A program made the translations under genes and the position numbers. A stretch of 64,000 nucleotides of DNA from Methanoregula sp. (lineage in GTDB: Archaea; Halobacteriota; Methanomicrobia; Methanomicrobiales; Methanospirillaceae): positions 8,738-72,737 of the forward strand of contig JBAZQB010000008.1 in assembly GCA_041645435.1 (NCBI GenBank). Direction: 5' to 3'. Below the pieces are notes generated by a model. That model ran no database searches, had not been told where the DNA came from, and saw only the letters and a list, made by a program, of their open reading frames with translations. Below, one piece after another: positions 34,253-43,773 of this stretch. The first letter of the stretch is position 1, and each line of letters begins with the position of its first letter.

Positions 34253-34906
34253 ATGCAGGTGATACCGGATGTCGGACAGGAGATAGAAAAACTCAGGGAT
34301 CTTGCCGCAGCAAAGGGAGTGCAGGTTACCGAAATTTCCCCGGAACAGATCGTTGTGGCACAGTGGGTGCGCTTCAAGTGCCGGTACGGGTGTAAGGGGT
34401 ACGGGAAACATTTTGGCTGCCCACCGTACGCACCCTCTCCCGACCAGACACAGTGCATGGTCAATGAATACAAAAAGGGACTGCTCCTGAGGTTTGACGG
34501 TGTGCCCGGCCACGGGGATTTCGGCCCCGATGATATTCCGGACGACTTCCATGACTGGTTCCGGGATCTCATCCTGTGGGTGAACGGAACGGTCCATGAT
34601 CTTGAGAAGACTGCGTTCTATGATGGTTTTTACAAGGCGTTCGGGTTTGGCGGGTATCCCTGCATCTGGTGCGAGCACCAGCACTGTGTGGCAGAAGAAT
34701 CACCGGGGATCGTGGACGAAAGCCTGAGGCGAAAGTGCCGGCATATGGATCTCGTGCGCCCGAGCATGGAGGCTGCGGGCATCGACGTGTTTGGCACGGC
34801 AAAAAATGTGGGCTGGATGCTGGAGACGATACCCTGCAAAAATAAAGAGTATGGGAAGATTATGCACGGAAAAATCCACTCGATCGCCCTTCTGCTCCTT
34901 GACTGA
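34253..34906 (+). CDS. DUF2284 predicted metal-binding protein
   Basis: A 217-residue protein with conserved cysteines: FKCRYGCKGYGKHFGCPPYAP, GYPCIWCEHQHC and RRKCRHMD. This pattern is that of DUF2284, predicted to bind metal or an iron-sulfur cluster; its biological role is unknown. The ATG at 34253 is chosen because the conserved region starts soon after; the ribosome binding site is weak, so the exact start is uncertain. Follows ribL after 107 bases. Confidence 0.75.
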   Translation: MQVIPDVGQEIEKLRDLAAAKGVQVTEISPEQIVVAQWVRFKCRYGCKGYGKHFGCPPYAPSPDQTQCMVNEYKKGLLLRFDGVPGHGDFGPDDIPDDFHDWFRDLILWVNGTVHDLEKTAFYDGFYKAFGFGGYPCIWCEHQHCVAEESPGIVDESLRRKCRHMDLVRPSMEAAGIDVFGTAKNVGWMLETIPCKNKEYGKIMHGKIHSIALLLLD

Positions 34907-34924
34907 GAGAAGGGAGAGAAAAGA

Positions 34925-36058
34925 TCAGTGCGGCCGCCGCGTTAATGCCTTGTGCCTGCTGTGACTCACGAGCCCGCGACGCAGTATGCCGCTGTATTTT
35001 GCCATGAATGATCCGACAATGGAAGTCACGATCACCATCGCTGCAATCGTCGTGCCCACCAGCGGGGATCCATAGAGCACCGCAAGCGCAATCGAAAACT
35101 CTCCCCTCGCTATGGTGTTCGCCCATATTTCAAGACCGGAGAGGGCGGAATCGTGAATGAATATTCCCGTGAGCAGGCCGGATATCAGCTTGCTGGCCAC
35201 GGCAAGAATGCTGATCGCCCCGATAACAAACCAGTTGGCCCCGCCGGAGAAATCCACGGTAACCCCGAAGAAGACAAAGAAGACCACTAAAAATACATCC
35301 TTGAACGGGCGGGCATGCTGCTCGAAAGCATCCGGATCCGTTGTTGCGAATGCAACCCCCAGCGCGATCACCATCATTGTCTCGGGCACACCCAGGTACA
35401 TCGAGAAGGAAGCGGTGGTAAGTACCGCAGCAAACGTAAAGAGGATGGGGAGTTCGTCATCCCTGTCGAGAATAGAGATGAGAAATTCCTTGCCATAATG
35501 GGCGAGTGCATAGAGTATGCCGAGGACTGCGAGAATCTTTGCAAAGAAGATGATCAGGTTCTGGTTGCCGGCAGAGAGGAGCGCAAGGAAAATGATCAGC
35601 ACGAGATCTTCGAACACCATGAGCCAGATGACGGTGTCGGACTCACGAAGCATCAGCTTCCGGTTCTCGATCAATGACGTGAGTGCCATCGCGGTGCTCG
35701 AGATATAGAAAGCTGACGCGATGATGAGCGATTCCGTGAACGAAAAGCCGAGCAGGTACGCTGCAGCAAACCCGATGATCATGTTGACATTGAGATCGAT
35801 GATCCCGCTGGTCAGGACCGCGGTCCGGTTCGATGCGATCCGTTCCGGTTTCAGGCCAAGTCCCATGAAGAACAATAAGAAGATCAGCCCCATCTCAGAG
35901 AAGAACTGACTGATCTCATTGTTCGTCAGCATCCCCCCGCCAGCCTTTCCTAACAGGACCCCCGCAAGGATATAGAACGGAATGGCGGGGATCGAAAGAT
36001 ACTTGGTCACGAGAGCAAGGACCAGGCAGACAAAGAGCGCAACTATGAGACTTTCCAT
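34925..36058 (-). CDS. Cation/proton antiporter, CPA2 family (KhtU-like)
   Basis: A 377-residue membrane protein with about eleven to twelve helices, of the Kef/KhtU branch of CPA2 antiporters (LTNNEISQFFSEMGLIFLLFFMGL, FYISSTAMALTSLIE). No fused RCK domain; the regulatory part is the separate gene just upstream, whose stop overlaps its ATG (TAATG). Such pairs export potassium or ammonium in exchange for protons. Confidence 0.83.
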   Translation of the reverse strand: MESLIVALFVCLVLALVTKYLSIPAIPFYILAGVLLGKAGGGMLTNNEISQFFSEMGLIFLLFFMGLGLKPERIASNRTAVLTSGIIDLNVNMIIGFAAAYLLGFSFTESLIIASAFYISSTAMALTSLIENRKLMLRESDTVIWLMVFEDLVLIIFLALLSAGNQNLIIFFAKILAVLGILYALAHYGKEFLISILDRDDELPILFTFAAVLTTASFSMYLGVPETMMVIALGVAFATTDPDAFEQHARPFKDVFLVVFFVFFGVTVDFSGGANWFVIGAISILAVASKLISGLLTGIFIHDSALSGLEIWANTIARGEFSIALAVLYGSPLVGTTIAAMVIVTSIVGSFMAKYSGILRRGLVSHSRHKALTRRPH

Positions 36059-36552
36059 TAATTCACCATAATTTCGCGCTCGAACTTTTTGATCTGGTCA
36101 CTCTCACCAATAACCAGTGCCGCATCGCCCTCTTCAAACACAAACGTGGGCGGCGGGTTGATGATATTCCGGTCATGCCGGCAGACCGCGATCACGGTCG
36201 CACCGGTCTTTGCCCGGATCTGGAGATCTTCAATCGTCTTTCCCACCACAGCGGCAGTGACAAAGAACGTGTGGATGGTAATCCGGAGATCGGCAAGTGC
36301 GGAGAAGGCGATCTCAACGCTCTCCTGGTCAGCTTCAATAATCGCCCCCGTAAGGATATTTCCCAGCCTCCGCGCTTCAACCGGTGACATCTCCGCTGCA
36401 CTGGGAGTCCTGCAGCCTTTCTGGAGGGTGTACATCTGGACAGCGCCGGTTTTGGTGAAAAAAATGGCGACCGTATCACCCTTGTCAGTCTCAAATTCGT
36501 ATTTAGTTCCAACACCGGGAAGATTCAGAGAGCGGAGTGCCATAGCAGACAT
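36058..36552 (-). CDS. KhtT-like antiporter regulatory subunit with RCK_C domain
   Basis: A 164-residue soluble protein. The N-terminal part (LNLPGVGTKYEFETDKGDTVA) resembles the KhtT domain that contacts the antiporter; residues about 80-162 form a TrkA-C/RCK_C ligand-binding domain (TIEDLQIRAKTGATVIAV, DAALVIGESDQIKKFE). In Bacillus KhtT gates KhtU in response to nucleotide ligand and pH. Translational overlap with the antiporter gene supports the pairing. An ATG three codons later (36543) is possible. Confidence 0.8.
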   Translation of the reverse strand: MSAMALRSLNLPGVGTKYEFETDKGDTVAIFFTKTGAVQMYTLQKGCRTPSAAEMSPVEARRLGNILTGAIIEADQESVEIAFSALADLRITIHTFFVTAAVVGKTIEDLQIRAKTGATVIAVCRHDRNIINPPPTFVFEEGDAALVIGESDQIKKFEREIMVN

Positions 36553-36926
36553 TAGAAAAACGTTCCTAAAATATATTATGATTGTGTGAGGGAATGCCCT
36601 GGCTTGATGAATGCGCCCGGATAAATCAAAAGAAAAGAGAGGGGGATTTTTTTAATTCCAGGGGTTTTTTTAATAATCCGCCTCCGGGTATTGGAGGGGG
36701 TTTCTTTTGAGGTTCTGAGAGGTTGGGAGGTGCGAAGTACGAGCCGTTTTCCGGCACCTGACACTTTTTAGCGGATTTCGTCCTTCCCACTTACCTAGTT
36801 GAAACAATGTGCATATAAGCCCCGGACCGGGCGGGGTGAAAGTGAAATCCGCACAAGAACCACCCCCGCCCTAAAAAAATCTATCGGGGGAAATGTAAAA
36901 AAAATTTCCCCGGGTGAAAAATGAAT
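36553..36926. other. Intergenic region, T-rich, with a small hairpin
   Basis: About 370 bases between minus-strand genes. It holds T-runs near 36650-36675 and a short stem cctcc...ggagg near 36680-36698. Nothing coding. It may contain the promoter of khtT-like gene at its left end and the end of transcription of the next gene. Confidence 0.35.
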
Positions 36927-38039
36927 TTAATAATCTTCCCAGCGGTTTTTATTCCGCAGGATCATATACCCGGCAACTGCAATTATTACAATGATTACCC
37001 CTGCGATGATCAGGGTTGTCGTATTCAGCCAGCCTGCACCGCCACCGCTGCCGGTTTTTGTCAGCGCAAGTTTGAAGTTGATGGCATCATTCAATGACTC
37101 GTTGCCTTTGTCAAATGCCTCTTTTGCTTTCACCCGGGAGAACGCATAGTTGCCCATCTGGTGGAGATCTTTTGCCGATGAAAGATATTGCTCTGCACTC
37201 TCCTTCTTTGCAATAACAATCGCCAGGCGTGGGTCACTCGTAATACTCTTGTTGACGGTGAAGAACAGGATAAGTTCGTTGGTCTTTATGATGGGGGCCT
37301 GTGCATTTTCCAGCTCTTTTTCAGCCGATGCCTTGTCAAGGAGTTTCTCTCCTTCATCTATCTGGCCTGTTGCTGTGTTGAGAGATGCCTGGGCGGTGGC
37401 AAAATCTGCAGTCTTTGCTGACTGGATGGCTGCCTGTGCAGCTGAGTACTTCTGTTCAGCGGCAGTGGTGTTGATTCCCATAAAGGCCTGAGCATCGATA
37501 AGCGTGCGGTAATTCCTCAAATCTGCTTCCCGCACGGCAATATTCTGGGTCAAATCCGTTGGATTGACGATCAGCCGCTCGCGGGTGACTATTGATGCGG
37601 GTATTATCGCGTTGTTCCCGTCAAGTTGCTGAACGAGGACAATGGCTTTGTTCGTCGATTTTGTCACCGAGGGTACAGAGCCTTCGAGGGATATCCGGAG
37701 AGACTCTCTTACGGTTGACGGATAGGACAGGACCCAGCCGGAGAGATAGACACTACGCCCGAATTCCTGCGGTATCGTCTGTTCGACACCATCCCTGATC
37801 ATGGTAACGGTCCATTCCGCATTGTTCAGATCCGTAAAGATCTGAAGCGTGTTATCCTTGGGAAACGTATCGCTTCCTGAAGGCGTCATATCGATCTTAA
37901 AAGATGCGCTGACATTTGCTCCTGCGGTAAGATCTCCCGACGGATTTATGACAGGGTCCGATACCGTGACCGCAGCAGCGATCTGAATTCCGATAATGAG
38001 GAACAGCAGGATTCCAAGACTCATACTTCGTAATTTCAT
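36927..38039 (-). CDS. Exported membrane-anchored protein with helical domain, unknown function
   Basis: A 370-residue protein: signal peptide (about 8-24, LGILLFLIIGIQIAAAV), a beta-sandwich N-terminal region (to about 165), a long helical region (about 170-325, with AQAFMGINTTAAEQKYSAAQ and repeated Ala/Lys heptads) and a C-terminal helix (LIIAGVIIVIIAVAGYMILR) with a short charged tail. The ATG at 38039 has GGGTGA six bases upstream. Probably faces the outside with a C-terminal anchor. No family recognised. Confidence 0.7.
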   Translation of the reverse strand: MKLRSMSLGILLFLIIGIQIAAAVTVSDPVINPSGDLTAGANVSASFKIDMTPSGSDTFPKDNTLQIFTDLNNAEWTVTMIRDGVEQTIPQEFGRSVYLSGWVLSYPSTVRESLRISLEGSVPSVTKSTNKAIVLVQQLDGNNAIIPASIVTRERLIVNPTDLTQNIAVREADLRNYRTLIDAQAFMGINTTAAEQKYSAAQAAIQSAKTADFATAQASLNTATGQIDEGEKLLDKASAEKELENAQAPIIKTNELILFFTVNKSITSDPRLAIVIAKKESAEQYLSSAKDLHQMGNYAFSRVKAKEAFDKGNESLNDAINFKLALTKTGSGGGAGWLNTTTLIIAGVIIVIIAVAGYMILRNKNRWEDY

Positions 38040-38217
38040 ACACATTCACCCATTCTCTGATGATAAAGCGTGATTAACTGGTCTATCATTTTATAGTAAT
38101 ATAATACCTTTCTTTTTCACGCTCCCGGTTTTCGTTTCACTCCGTAAATTACCGGAACCTGCAGGGTATCAGGTACGATCAAGAGAACGGTCCTTAACTT
38201 TAAAAAAAAGAGGAGAA

Positions 38218-40215
38218 TTAAGGCTGAACTTTCTCGCCGCAGGTATTACAGAACCGCTCGGTTGGTTCGAGCTCGGCATTGCATTTTCTGCACAGGATAA
38301 CCTTCTTTTCAGGCTTTGGAATTGGGGCAGGGGCGGCGGGTGCTCCGGGTCCAACAATTACCGGTGCGCCAAATCCTCCACCGGCAACAACGGTTGTGCC
38401 CTGGGAAGATCCCGATGTGGCCCGGGTTGACGCGGTCTGTCCCATCTCTTCGAGCGACTTGGTATGCACGCGCTCCATGCGATCCATGGCGCGTTCCTCC
38501 ATCGACTGCATGCGCTGGACATAGGCTTCCTGGTCCTTCATCCGCTGCTCATACATTGCCTTGACCTGGTCCGAACCGTATTTTTCCTTGAGGGCTGCGG
38601 CAACCGCAGCACTGTCCTTGGCCGATAGGGCCATCAGCTGCTCTTCGGTCAGGGTTTTTGCCTGTTTCATCCTTGCAAGTTCGGTGAGCTGCTCTGCCTG
38701 TTTACCCTCCGCCATGGAGATCTGTGCCTCATCCGTAGCTCCGGAACGGGCTTTGAGGCGTTGTGCTTCGATCTCTGCAGCTTTCTGTGCTTTTTCGAGT
38801 TCGAGTGCCTGGTAGCCGGTTACATCTTCCCGCTTTGTGGCTTTCATCTTGCGCAGAAGTTCGATCCCTGCTTCAGCCTCTTTTATGTCCTGCCCGCTGA
38901 CTTTCCCGCGCTTCTCCAGATCATAATCATCAACAACCCGGCGTCCTTTGACATCTTCCTCGATCACTTCCCCTTTCATATCGAGCACGTGTCGCTGGGT
39001 GATACTCTCGATCATGAGCTTCCGGGCATAGGCGTTGTCCTGCCGGTTGTTCTCGAACAGGATCTTTAAATCCGTCATGTCGTTGGTGCGGATCACCCGG
39101 TCCTTGTCGATGCTGTAAAGATATTTTTCGAAATCTTCAGCATTCTTGAACTCGTTCATCTTGTCATCGGTGAGCCGTTCCCGGATCATCTTTGTGATCT
39201 CATCGAACCGCTTGCGTTCGATCATCTCCCGCTCACGGTCGACCATCTGGTCGGCACGCTTGATCTCGGTGTCTTTTACCTTGGTGGCGACGGATTGTTC
39301 ATAGTCGAGGAGCCCGATATCCGCCTCACGCTTGATCTTTTCCCGCTTCTCGATCAGTTCCCGTGAGAGCGCACCGCGCTGCTGGATGAGATCCTGCCAG
39401 TAGGATTCATCGTAGTCAAAGTAGGGGAGATGGACGAGCTGGAGACCCCAGCGGGAGAGCGTTGTTGTCAGGTTGAACTCGAAGTCCTGTTGCAGCTCTT
39501 TCTTAAGTTCGAGATTCCCGTACAGGTCCTCGAATGAATAGCCCTTAATCTTTGATTGCAGGACATTCAGGAGTTCATTTCTGATATTGGAGAGCAGATC
39601 GATAATCTCAAGGTGCGGACGGGATTTCATCAGGTTGTCAAAGAGAAGAATGGGTTTGTCGACTTTGACCACCATCTTGCCCCTGACCCCGGCGTCAAAA
39701 TTCTCCGAGGTCCTGAGGCCCCCTATGGAGAAATCAACCGGTATATCCCCATCGTCGACAAGAATGATGGTGGTCTTTTCATAAAAGTTCAGGGTTTTTA
39801 AAAATTCCAAAAGGCTGTCGGCAGTATAGGTTCCCGGGGGCAGGTCTCCCTGGTATTTTCCCCCCTGCAAGAAGATCGCCTTGGTGCCCTGCATGACCGT
39901 GATCTTCTTTGTTAAACCGGCAAAGTAGGAGTTGAGGTCGGCAGCTTCAAACCGGTGCGCCAGATCGCCCGGGCGCCTCTGCCAGACATTGGACTTGCTT
40001 AAGTCAGGGAATTCTTCCGGATACGTGGCGCTTGCGTATATGCCCGGCGCTTCAACCTTAGCACCGCAACCGGAACAGAATGTAGCTCCGGCTCTCACCG
40101 GCTGGCCGCACTTGCTGCATAGCTGACCGGCCATCAACTGCCCGCATTGTGCACAGAACTTGCTGTTTTTTTTATTTTCTGCCCCGCATGAGCGGCATTT
40201 AATAGTATCAAACAT
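38218..40215 (-). CDS. SPFH-domain protein with N- and C-terminal zinc ribbons
   Basis: A 665-residue protein. Two N-terminal zinc ribbons (CRSCG...FCAQCG and CSKCG...FCSGCG, residues about 8-51), an SPFH/band 7-like region (about 75-300, including LVHLPYFDYDESYW), a long charged coiled coil (about 300-600) and a C-terminal zinc ribbon (CRKCN...FCNTCG). This resembles the bacterial YdjI-like SPFH proteins, thought to organise membrane microdomains and stress responses. No transmembrane helix is obvious. It sits near several other zinc-ribbon genes. Confidence 0.75.
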   Translation of the reverse strand: MFDTIKCRSCGAENKKNSKFCAQCGQLMAGQLCSKCGQPVRAGATFCSGCGAKVEAPGIYASATYPEEFPDLSKSNVWQRRPGDLAHRFEAADLNSYFAGLTKKITVMQGTKAIFLQGGKYQGDLPPGTYTADSLLEFLKTLNFYEKTTIILVDDGDIPVDFSIGGLRTSENFDAGVRGKMVVKVDKPILLFDNLMKSRPHLEIIDLLSNIRNELLNVLQSKIKGYSFEDLYGNLELKKELQQDFEFNLTTTLSRWGLQLVHLPYFDYDESYWQDLIQQRGALSRELIEKREKIKREADIGLLDYEQSVATKVKDTEIKRADQMVDREREMIERKRFDEITKMIRERLTDDKMNEFKNAEDFEKYLYSIDKDRVIRTNDMTDLKILFENNRQDNAYARKLMIESITQRHVLDMKGEVIEEDVKGRRVVDDYDLEKRGKVSGQDIKEAEAGIELLRKMKATKREDVTGYQALELEKAQKAAEIEAQRLKARSGATDEAQISMAEGKQAEQLTELARMKQAKTLTEEQLMALSAKDSAAVAAALKEKYGSDQVKAMYEQRMKDQEAYVQRMQSMEERAMDRMERVHTKSLEEMGQTASTRATSGSSQGTTVVAGGGFGAPVIVGPGAPAAPAPIPKPEKKVILCRKCNAELEPTERFCNTCGEKVQP

Positions 40216-40240
40216 ATGAGATGCCCATCCCTGTATCTTA

Positions 40241-40250
40241 CTTAAATACG
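40241..40250 (-). promoter_or_regulatory. TATA-like box of the SPFH gene
   Basis: Minus-strand reading cgtatttaag, about 26-35 bases upstream of the SPFH start at 40215. Spacing is right for a short-leader transcript. Confidence 0.4.
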
Positions 40251-40396
40251 AACTGTTATTTAAAGATGAGGACGGGATCGTTCCAGCCGGTAAAATATCG
40301 GGTCAGATTTTTTGTTAATCCTCTGTAACAGGCAGAATCAAAAGATTAATTACATTCCTGTGGGTAGATTTACGTTAACCAAAGGTGGTGTGAACT

Positions 40397-40873
40397 ATCG
40401 TCATCTGTCCGAATTGTGGAAAAAATACTCCCGAAGGCAAATTCTGTGAACACTGCGGTGCATCCGTGGGAACCACCCAGACGTTCCAGCAGGCTCCCCC
40501 GGCCCAGCAGCCGGTGTATACCCAGCAACCCGGTGTAGTAAAACAGGATAAGAATACCACTGCAGCTGCGATCCTGTCGTTCTTTTTCATAGGGTCCGGG
40601 CAGGTGTATAACGGCCAGATCGGCAAAGGCATCGGATTTCTTATCGGATTGGTCATTACTTCATTCATTCCCATCCTTCCAATCATCGTCTGGATCTATG
40701 GAGTATATGACGCCTACACGACTGCCCAGAAGATGAACACGGGCGAAATTCCCTACATCGCATCGAGCACGGGTACCGTACTCGGGTTCATTGTCGTAGA
40801 GATCATTCTCGTGATTGTATTCTTCCTCTTTATTTTTGCAATGATCATGGGAAGTTCTCCCATGTATTACTAA
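40397..40873 (+). CDS. Zinc-ribbon membrane protein, TM2-like, with probable ATC start
   Basis: About 158 residues: an N-terminal zinc ribbon (CPNCGKNTPEGKFCEHCG), a Gln/Pro-rich linker, and two to three hydrophobic segments (ILSFFFIGSGQVYNGQIGKG, IGFLIGLVITSFIPILPIIV, then a C-terminal helix), a TM2-type arrangement. The zinc ribbon is in frame but lies upstream of the first GTG (40466); the in-frame codon before it is a TGA at 40391. The only way to translate the intact ribbon is a non-AUG start, best ATC at 40397, six bases after GGTGGTG. The zinc-ribbon gene at 44964-45611 shows the same arrangement. Confidence 0.7.
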   Translation: MVICPNCGKNTPEGKFCEHCGASVGTTQTFQQAPPAQQPVYTQQPGVVKQDKNTTAAAILSFFFIGSGQVYNGQIGKGIGFLIGLVITSFIPILPIIVWIYGVYDAYTTAQKMNTGEIPYIASSTGTVLGFIVVEIILVIVFFLFIFAMIMGSSPMYY

Positions 40874-40979
40874 TTTTTTCCCTTTTTTCCCTTTTTGGTG
40901 CGCCTGCGCCTCTTCGTAATCGATCCCATTTTAATACTTGAAAAAACATATTCCGCCACTAGCGAGGGAATGATTCTGC

Positions 40980-41480
40980 ATGGTGACTACAACATCGGTT
41001 ATTGAGTTTTTGGGGAAGCTGGTTCCCGGGTATGATTATCGTGCCAAGAAGAGCCGGCTGAACACTGACCGCTCGGTGCGGGAGAAACTTGCACGCGAGC
41101 TGAGAAAGGCTGCGGTGAATTTAAAAGAAGTGAGCGATCTCGCGTACCGGGACGGGAGACGGGAGGTCGTCGACCACATCAAGGATATTCTCAAGGCTAT
41201 CGACCTGTTCGTTGTCGAGATCGAAGCCGCCCCGTTCGGGCAGTCACCCCTCTTCAAGCAGGATGGGGTCTCTGACGAGGATATCGATCACATGATCGAG
41301 TTCGACCGGCAGCTCGTCACCCAGCTCGAAGTGATCACCAAGACATCGGAGCTCATCTACGATCATGTCCTCAAAGGGGAGACCTCCGATATTGTCATGC
41401 AGGTGAGGAAGCTGAAAAAGGAGCTCGATCTCATGAAGAATACCTTCTCTGACCGGCTCGATTATTTCATGAAACGGTGA
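40980..41480 (+). CDS. Helical protein of unknown function, paired with coiled-coil gene
   Basis: A 166-residue, almost wholly helical, charged protein (EKLARELRKAAVNLKEVSDLAY, DILKAIDLFVVEIE, VRKLKKELDLMKNTF). No membrane segment or catalytic motif. It is followed after 12 bases by the 467-residue coiled-coil protein gene in the same direction, so they are likely partners. The ATG at 40980 follows gagggaatgattctgc with GAGGG as a ribosome binding site. Confidence 0.65.
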   Translation: MVTTTSVIEFLGKLVPGYDYRAKKSRLNTDRSVREKLARELRKAAVNLKEVSDLAYRDGRREVVDHIKDILKAIDLFVVEIEAAPFGQSPLFKQDGVSDEDIDHMIEFDRQLVTQLEVITKTSELIYDHVLKGETSDIVMQVRKLKKELDLMKNTFSDRLDYFMKR

Positions 41481-41492
41481 GGGGGAAGAGGT

Positions 41493-42896
41493 ATGGCAAA
41501 AGAACCACTGTTTTTCAAGGATGAAGGGGCGATGGGCGATGTCTTTGAAGTGGCAAAACAGATCATCGAGCAGACGCGCCTCTCCCGGGATGAACGGTCG
41601 CGCGTTGCAACCATCACCGAAGAACGGCTCAAACAGCTGACCGGGAAATTTATCGAATACGATACGATCAATGCCCAGAACAACGAGTACCGGATACGGA
41701 TTCACCAGCTGCGCGTAAGATTGCTCAAAGGCGAGTTAACACCCGAAGAAGCAAAAAAGGCACTGGACGCACTTGCTGCTGAACGCGAGGAGCTCCAGAA
41801 GAAATATGCCGGTCTTGTCGAGCTGCTGGACGGGCAGATGAAAAATATCGATACCGAAGTCGAGACCCTCAATACCCGGGAGGCAGACCTCACCCGGCAG
41901 CGGGACCAGTACCACTCGGCACTCCACATGGAAGTGAAGTGGCTTGCCGAGGGGGAATTAAAAGAGATTGCGGGGCTCAGGGAGAGCTTAAAGAAGAAAC
42001 GCGACTCGCTGGTGGAAGAAAAAACCCTCATCTTCAACAAGAAAGCCGAGCTCGCTGAATCATTCTCCCTTGTGGAAGATGTGATCGGGCGGAAGAGAAC
42101 CCGGTATGTGTCCGCAGAGAACGCGCGGACGAGCGAGCTTGACTTTCTTGCACGGTTCGATATGAAGATGAACGCATTTCCCGTCAAGATCTTTTCCCCG
42201 CATGAGAGCAAGACCTATACGGTGACTGACTGGAAGGATCATTACCATTATGACGCCGGTCAGGCTACAGCAGCGCCGGTCAAAGATGCTGCTGACACGG
42301 TAATTCCGGCAAATGCCGGTTCAGTGTACGCGATCGAGCACAAGGATCTCGCCTACCTTGGGAAGTCACACAGGAAAGTGGTTGCAGAAGCCTTCTCGTA
42401 CTGCAACATCAGTGACTATGCTGACCTGGGATTTGATACCCGTGCAGTCACGCTGACAACGCTTATGGGCGTTCTCCATCCCTTCATCCAGGAGGCCGAG
42501 GCAGGGGATTACTATCATGTGCTCGGGATTGCATCCCCGACGGGGTGGGCTGACGACGTGATCGCGTGGGTTACGGGCGCTGCATACGCCAGCAGGAATG
42601 TTGCCATCTGTCTCATTGACTCAGTTCTTGGGGAGGTCTACTACAACAAGAACGATAACCGGATCCTGAGTTATATTGATTATTTCCGGCATGAGTTTGA
42701 CCGGGAGCGGGTCGATACGATAAAAACCGTGATCCGGGCGGACTTTGAGTCTGTCGAGTATCTCGAATTCGAGAAGATGTTTGAGAAGACCAAAGAGGAG
42801 CGGTTCATCATCCAGCTGGCGTTTTACGAACTTGAGCGGGAGAAAGTGGGCAGGATCAAGTTTGTTGAAGGGGTCGGCATGGTGTTCATGCGGTGA
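41493..42896 (+). CDS. Coiled-coil protein with unknown C-terminal domain
   Basis: A 467-residue protein. Residues about 40-235 form long coiled coils (LTPEEAKKALDALAAEREEL, VETLNTREADLTRQRDQYH). The C-terminal half (about 240-467) is a mixed alpha/beta domain, with GDYYHVLGIASPTGWADDVI and NVAICLIDSVLGEVYYNKND, whose strand-helix order could be a nuclease-like or Rossmann-like fold, but no catalytic set is certain. No signal or membrane segment. GAGGGGGAAGAGG precedes the ATG as a strong ribosome binding site. Cotranscribed with the gene at 40980. Family not recognised. Confidence 0.65.
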   Translation: MAKEPLFFKDEGAMGDVFEVAKQIIEQTRLSRDERSRVATITEERLKQLTGKFIEYDTINAQNNEYRIRIHQLRVRLLKGELTPEEAKKALDALAAEREELQKKYAGLVELLDGQMKNIDTEVETLNTREADLTRQRDQYHSALHMEVKWLAEGELKEIAGLRESLKKKRDSLVEEKTLIFNKKAELAESFSLVEDVIGRKRTRYVSAENARTSELDFLARFDMKMNAFPVKIFSPHESKTYTVTDWKDHYHYDAGQATAAPVKDAADTVIPANAGSVYAIEHKDLAYLGKSHRKVVAEAFSYCNISDYADLGFDTRAVTLTTLMGVLHPFIQEAEAGDYYHVLGIASPTGWADDVIAWVTGAAYASRNVAICLIDSVLGEVYYNKNDNRILSYIDYFRHEFDRERVDTIKTVIRADFESVEYLEFEKMFEKTKEERFIIQLAFYELEREKVGRIKFVEGVGMVFMR

Positions 42897-43281
42897 GCCG
42901 GAGGTTTGAATCTTTTTTCATCCACTATTCGATCGCATAACAACACTATCTTCGATTGATACATCCCCGCTGCATTTGCCATCGGCATCGCAGGAACTCA
43001 TCAGGTTGGTACTCTGCACAACAGAATCCTTGCTCGAGACTTGGAAAGTCTTCTTGATATTACTCCACATTTCCTATTGCCGTATTCCCATTTTAAAAAT
43101 TTTCAGCCGCGCCCAAAATTTTCCTCCCAAAATAACAATTCTCCAGCCAGATTTCCCTCAAAAACCGATTCGTATAACCCGCGGGTTCATGGTTTTTTAA
43201 ATACCCGCCTGATCCTCCTTTCAATACTGCAATGATCCACAAACACTCCAGAAAAGAAGACCACCGGGCAGGTGAGGTCCC
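42897..43281. other. Intergenic region without recognised feature
   Basis: About 385 AT-rich bases between the coiled-coil gene and the small nuclease-like gene. No coding frame, RNA or repeat seen. Confidence 0.3.
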
Positions 43282-43773
43282 ATGACCCGGGGGCGGCCAC
43301 CGGTAAAAGCGGTGAAGGAAGCGATTGAGATGGCAAAGAGCCGGGGCGGGGTATGGGAAGTGCCGGAGAATGCCGGGCTCCCGTTTGACATTGTAATCTT
43401 CTCCGGGTTCTGCACATGGTTTGTCAAAGTCCGGCGTACCCGTTCGAACGTGACTGAACCACCGGAGATCCGGCAGCTGTGCAGTGCGACAATCCGCGAG
43501 CTCCGCACGCTGCCGGAGAGTGCAGCTTCCGCACGGGAACTCTGGACGCTCTCACCGCACGGCACATGGCAGTTCTTCCGGATCACCGCTGAAGCTGTCG
43601 CAGAAGTCCGGCGCGATGGATCGCTCCTGCCCGGTACCGTGACAGATTCGCCGGATCCGCATATCCCACACCCGGCAGGGCCGGGTATCCCGGGTCCCTG
43701 GCGGGGTGTACTTCCGTCGGTACCAGGAGGTATCATCTGTCCGTATCTCTCCTCACACCAGGGCAGGACATGA
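43282..43773 (+). CDS. Small protein, possible nuclease-fold, with repeat-derived C-terminus
   Basis: A 163-residue protein. Residues about 1-117 look like a compact alpha/beta domain: a basic helix (KAVKEAIEMAKSRGG), PFDIVIFSGFCTWFVKVRRT and LWTLSPHGTWQFFRI. The pattern of an acidic residue in a strand followed by a lysine/arginine strand is reminiscent of restriction-endonuclease-like folds, but this is uncertain. From about residue 123 the frame runs into the 408-bp repeat (PDPHIPHPAGPGIPG), so the tail is repeat-encoded. The original stop may have been displaced when the repeat arrived. Confidence 0.55.
   Translation: MTRGRPPVKAVKEAIEMAKSRGGVWEVPENAGLPFDIVIFSGFCTWFVKVRRTRSNVTEPPEIRQLCSATIRELRTLPESAASARELWTLSPHGTWQFFRITAEAVAEVRRDGSLLPGTVTDSPDPHIPHPAGPGIPGPWRGVLPSVPGGIICPYLSSHQGRT

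Noticed and set aside
36553..36926. Possible small RNA in the T-rich gap
   Set aside because: Only short stems and T-runs were seen, not enough for an RNA call.
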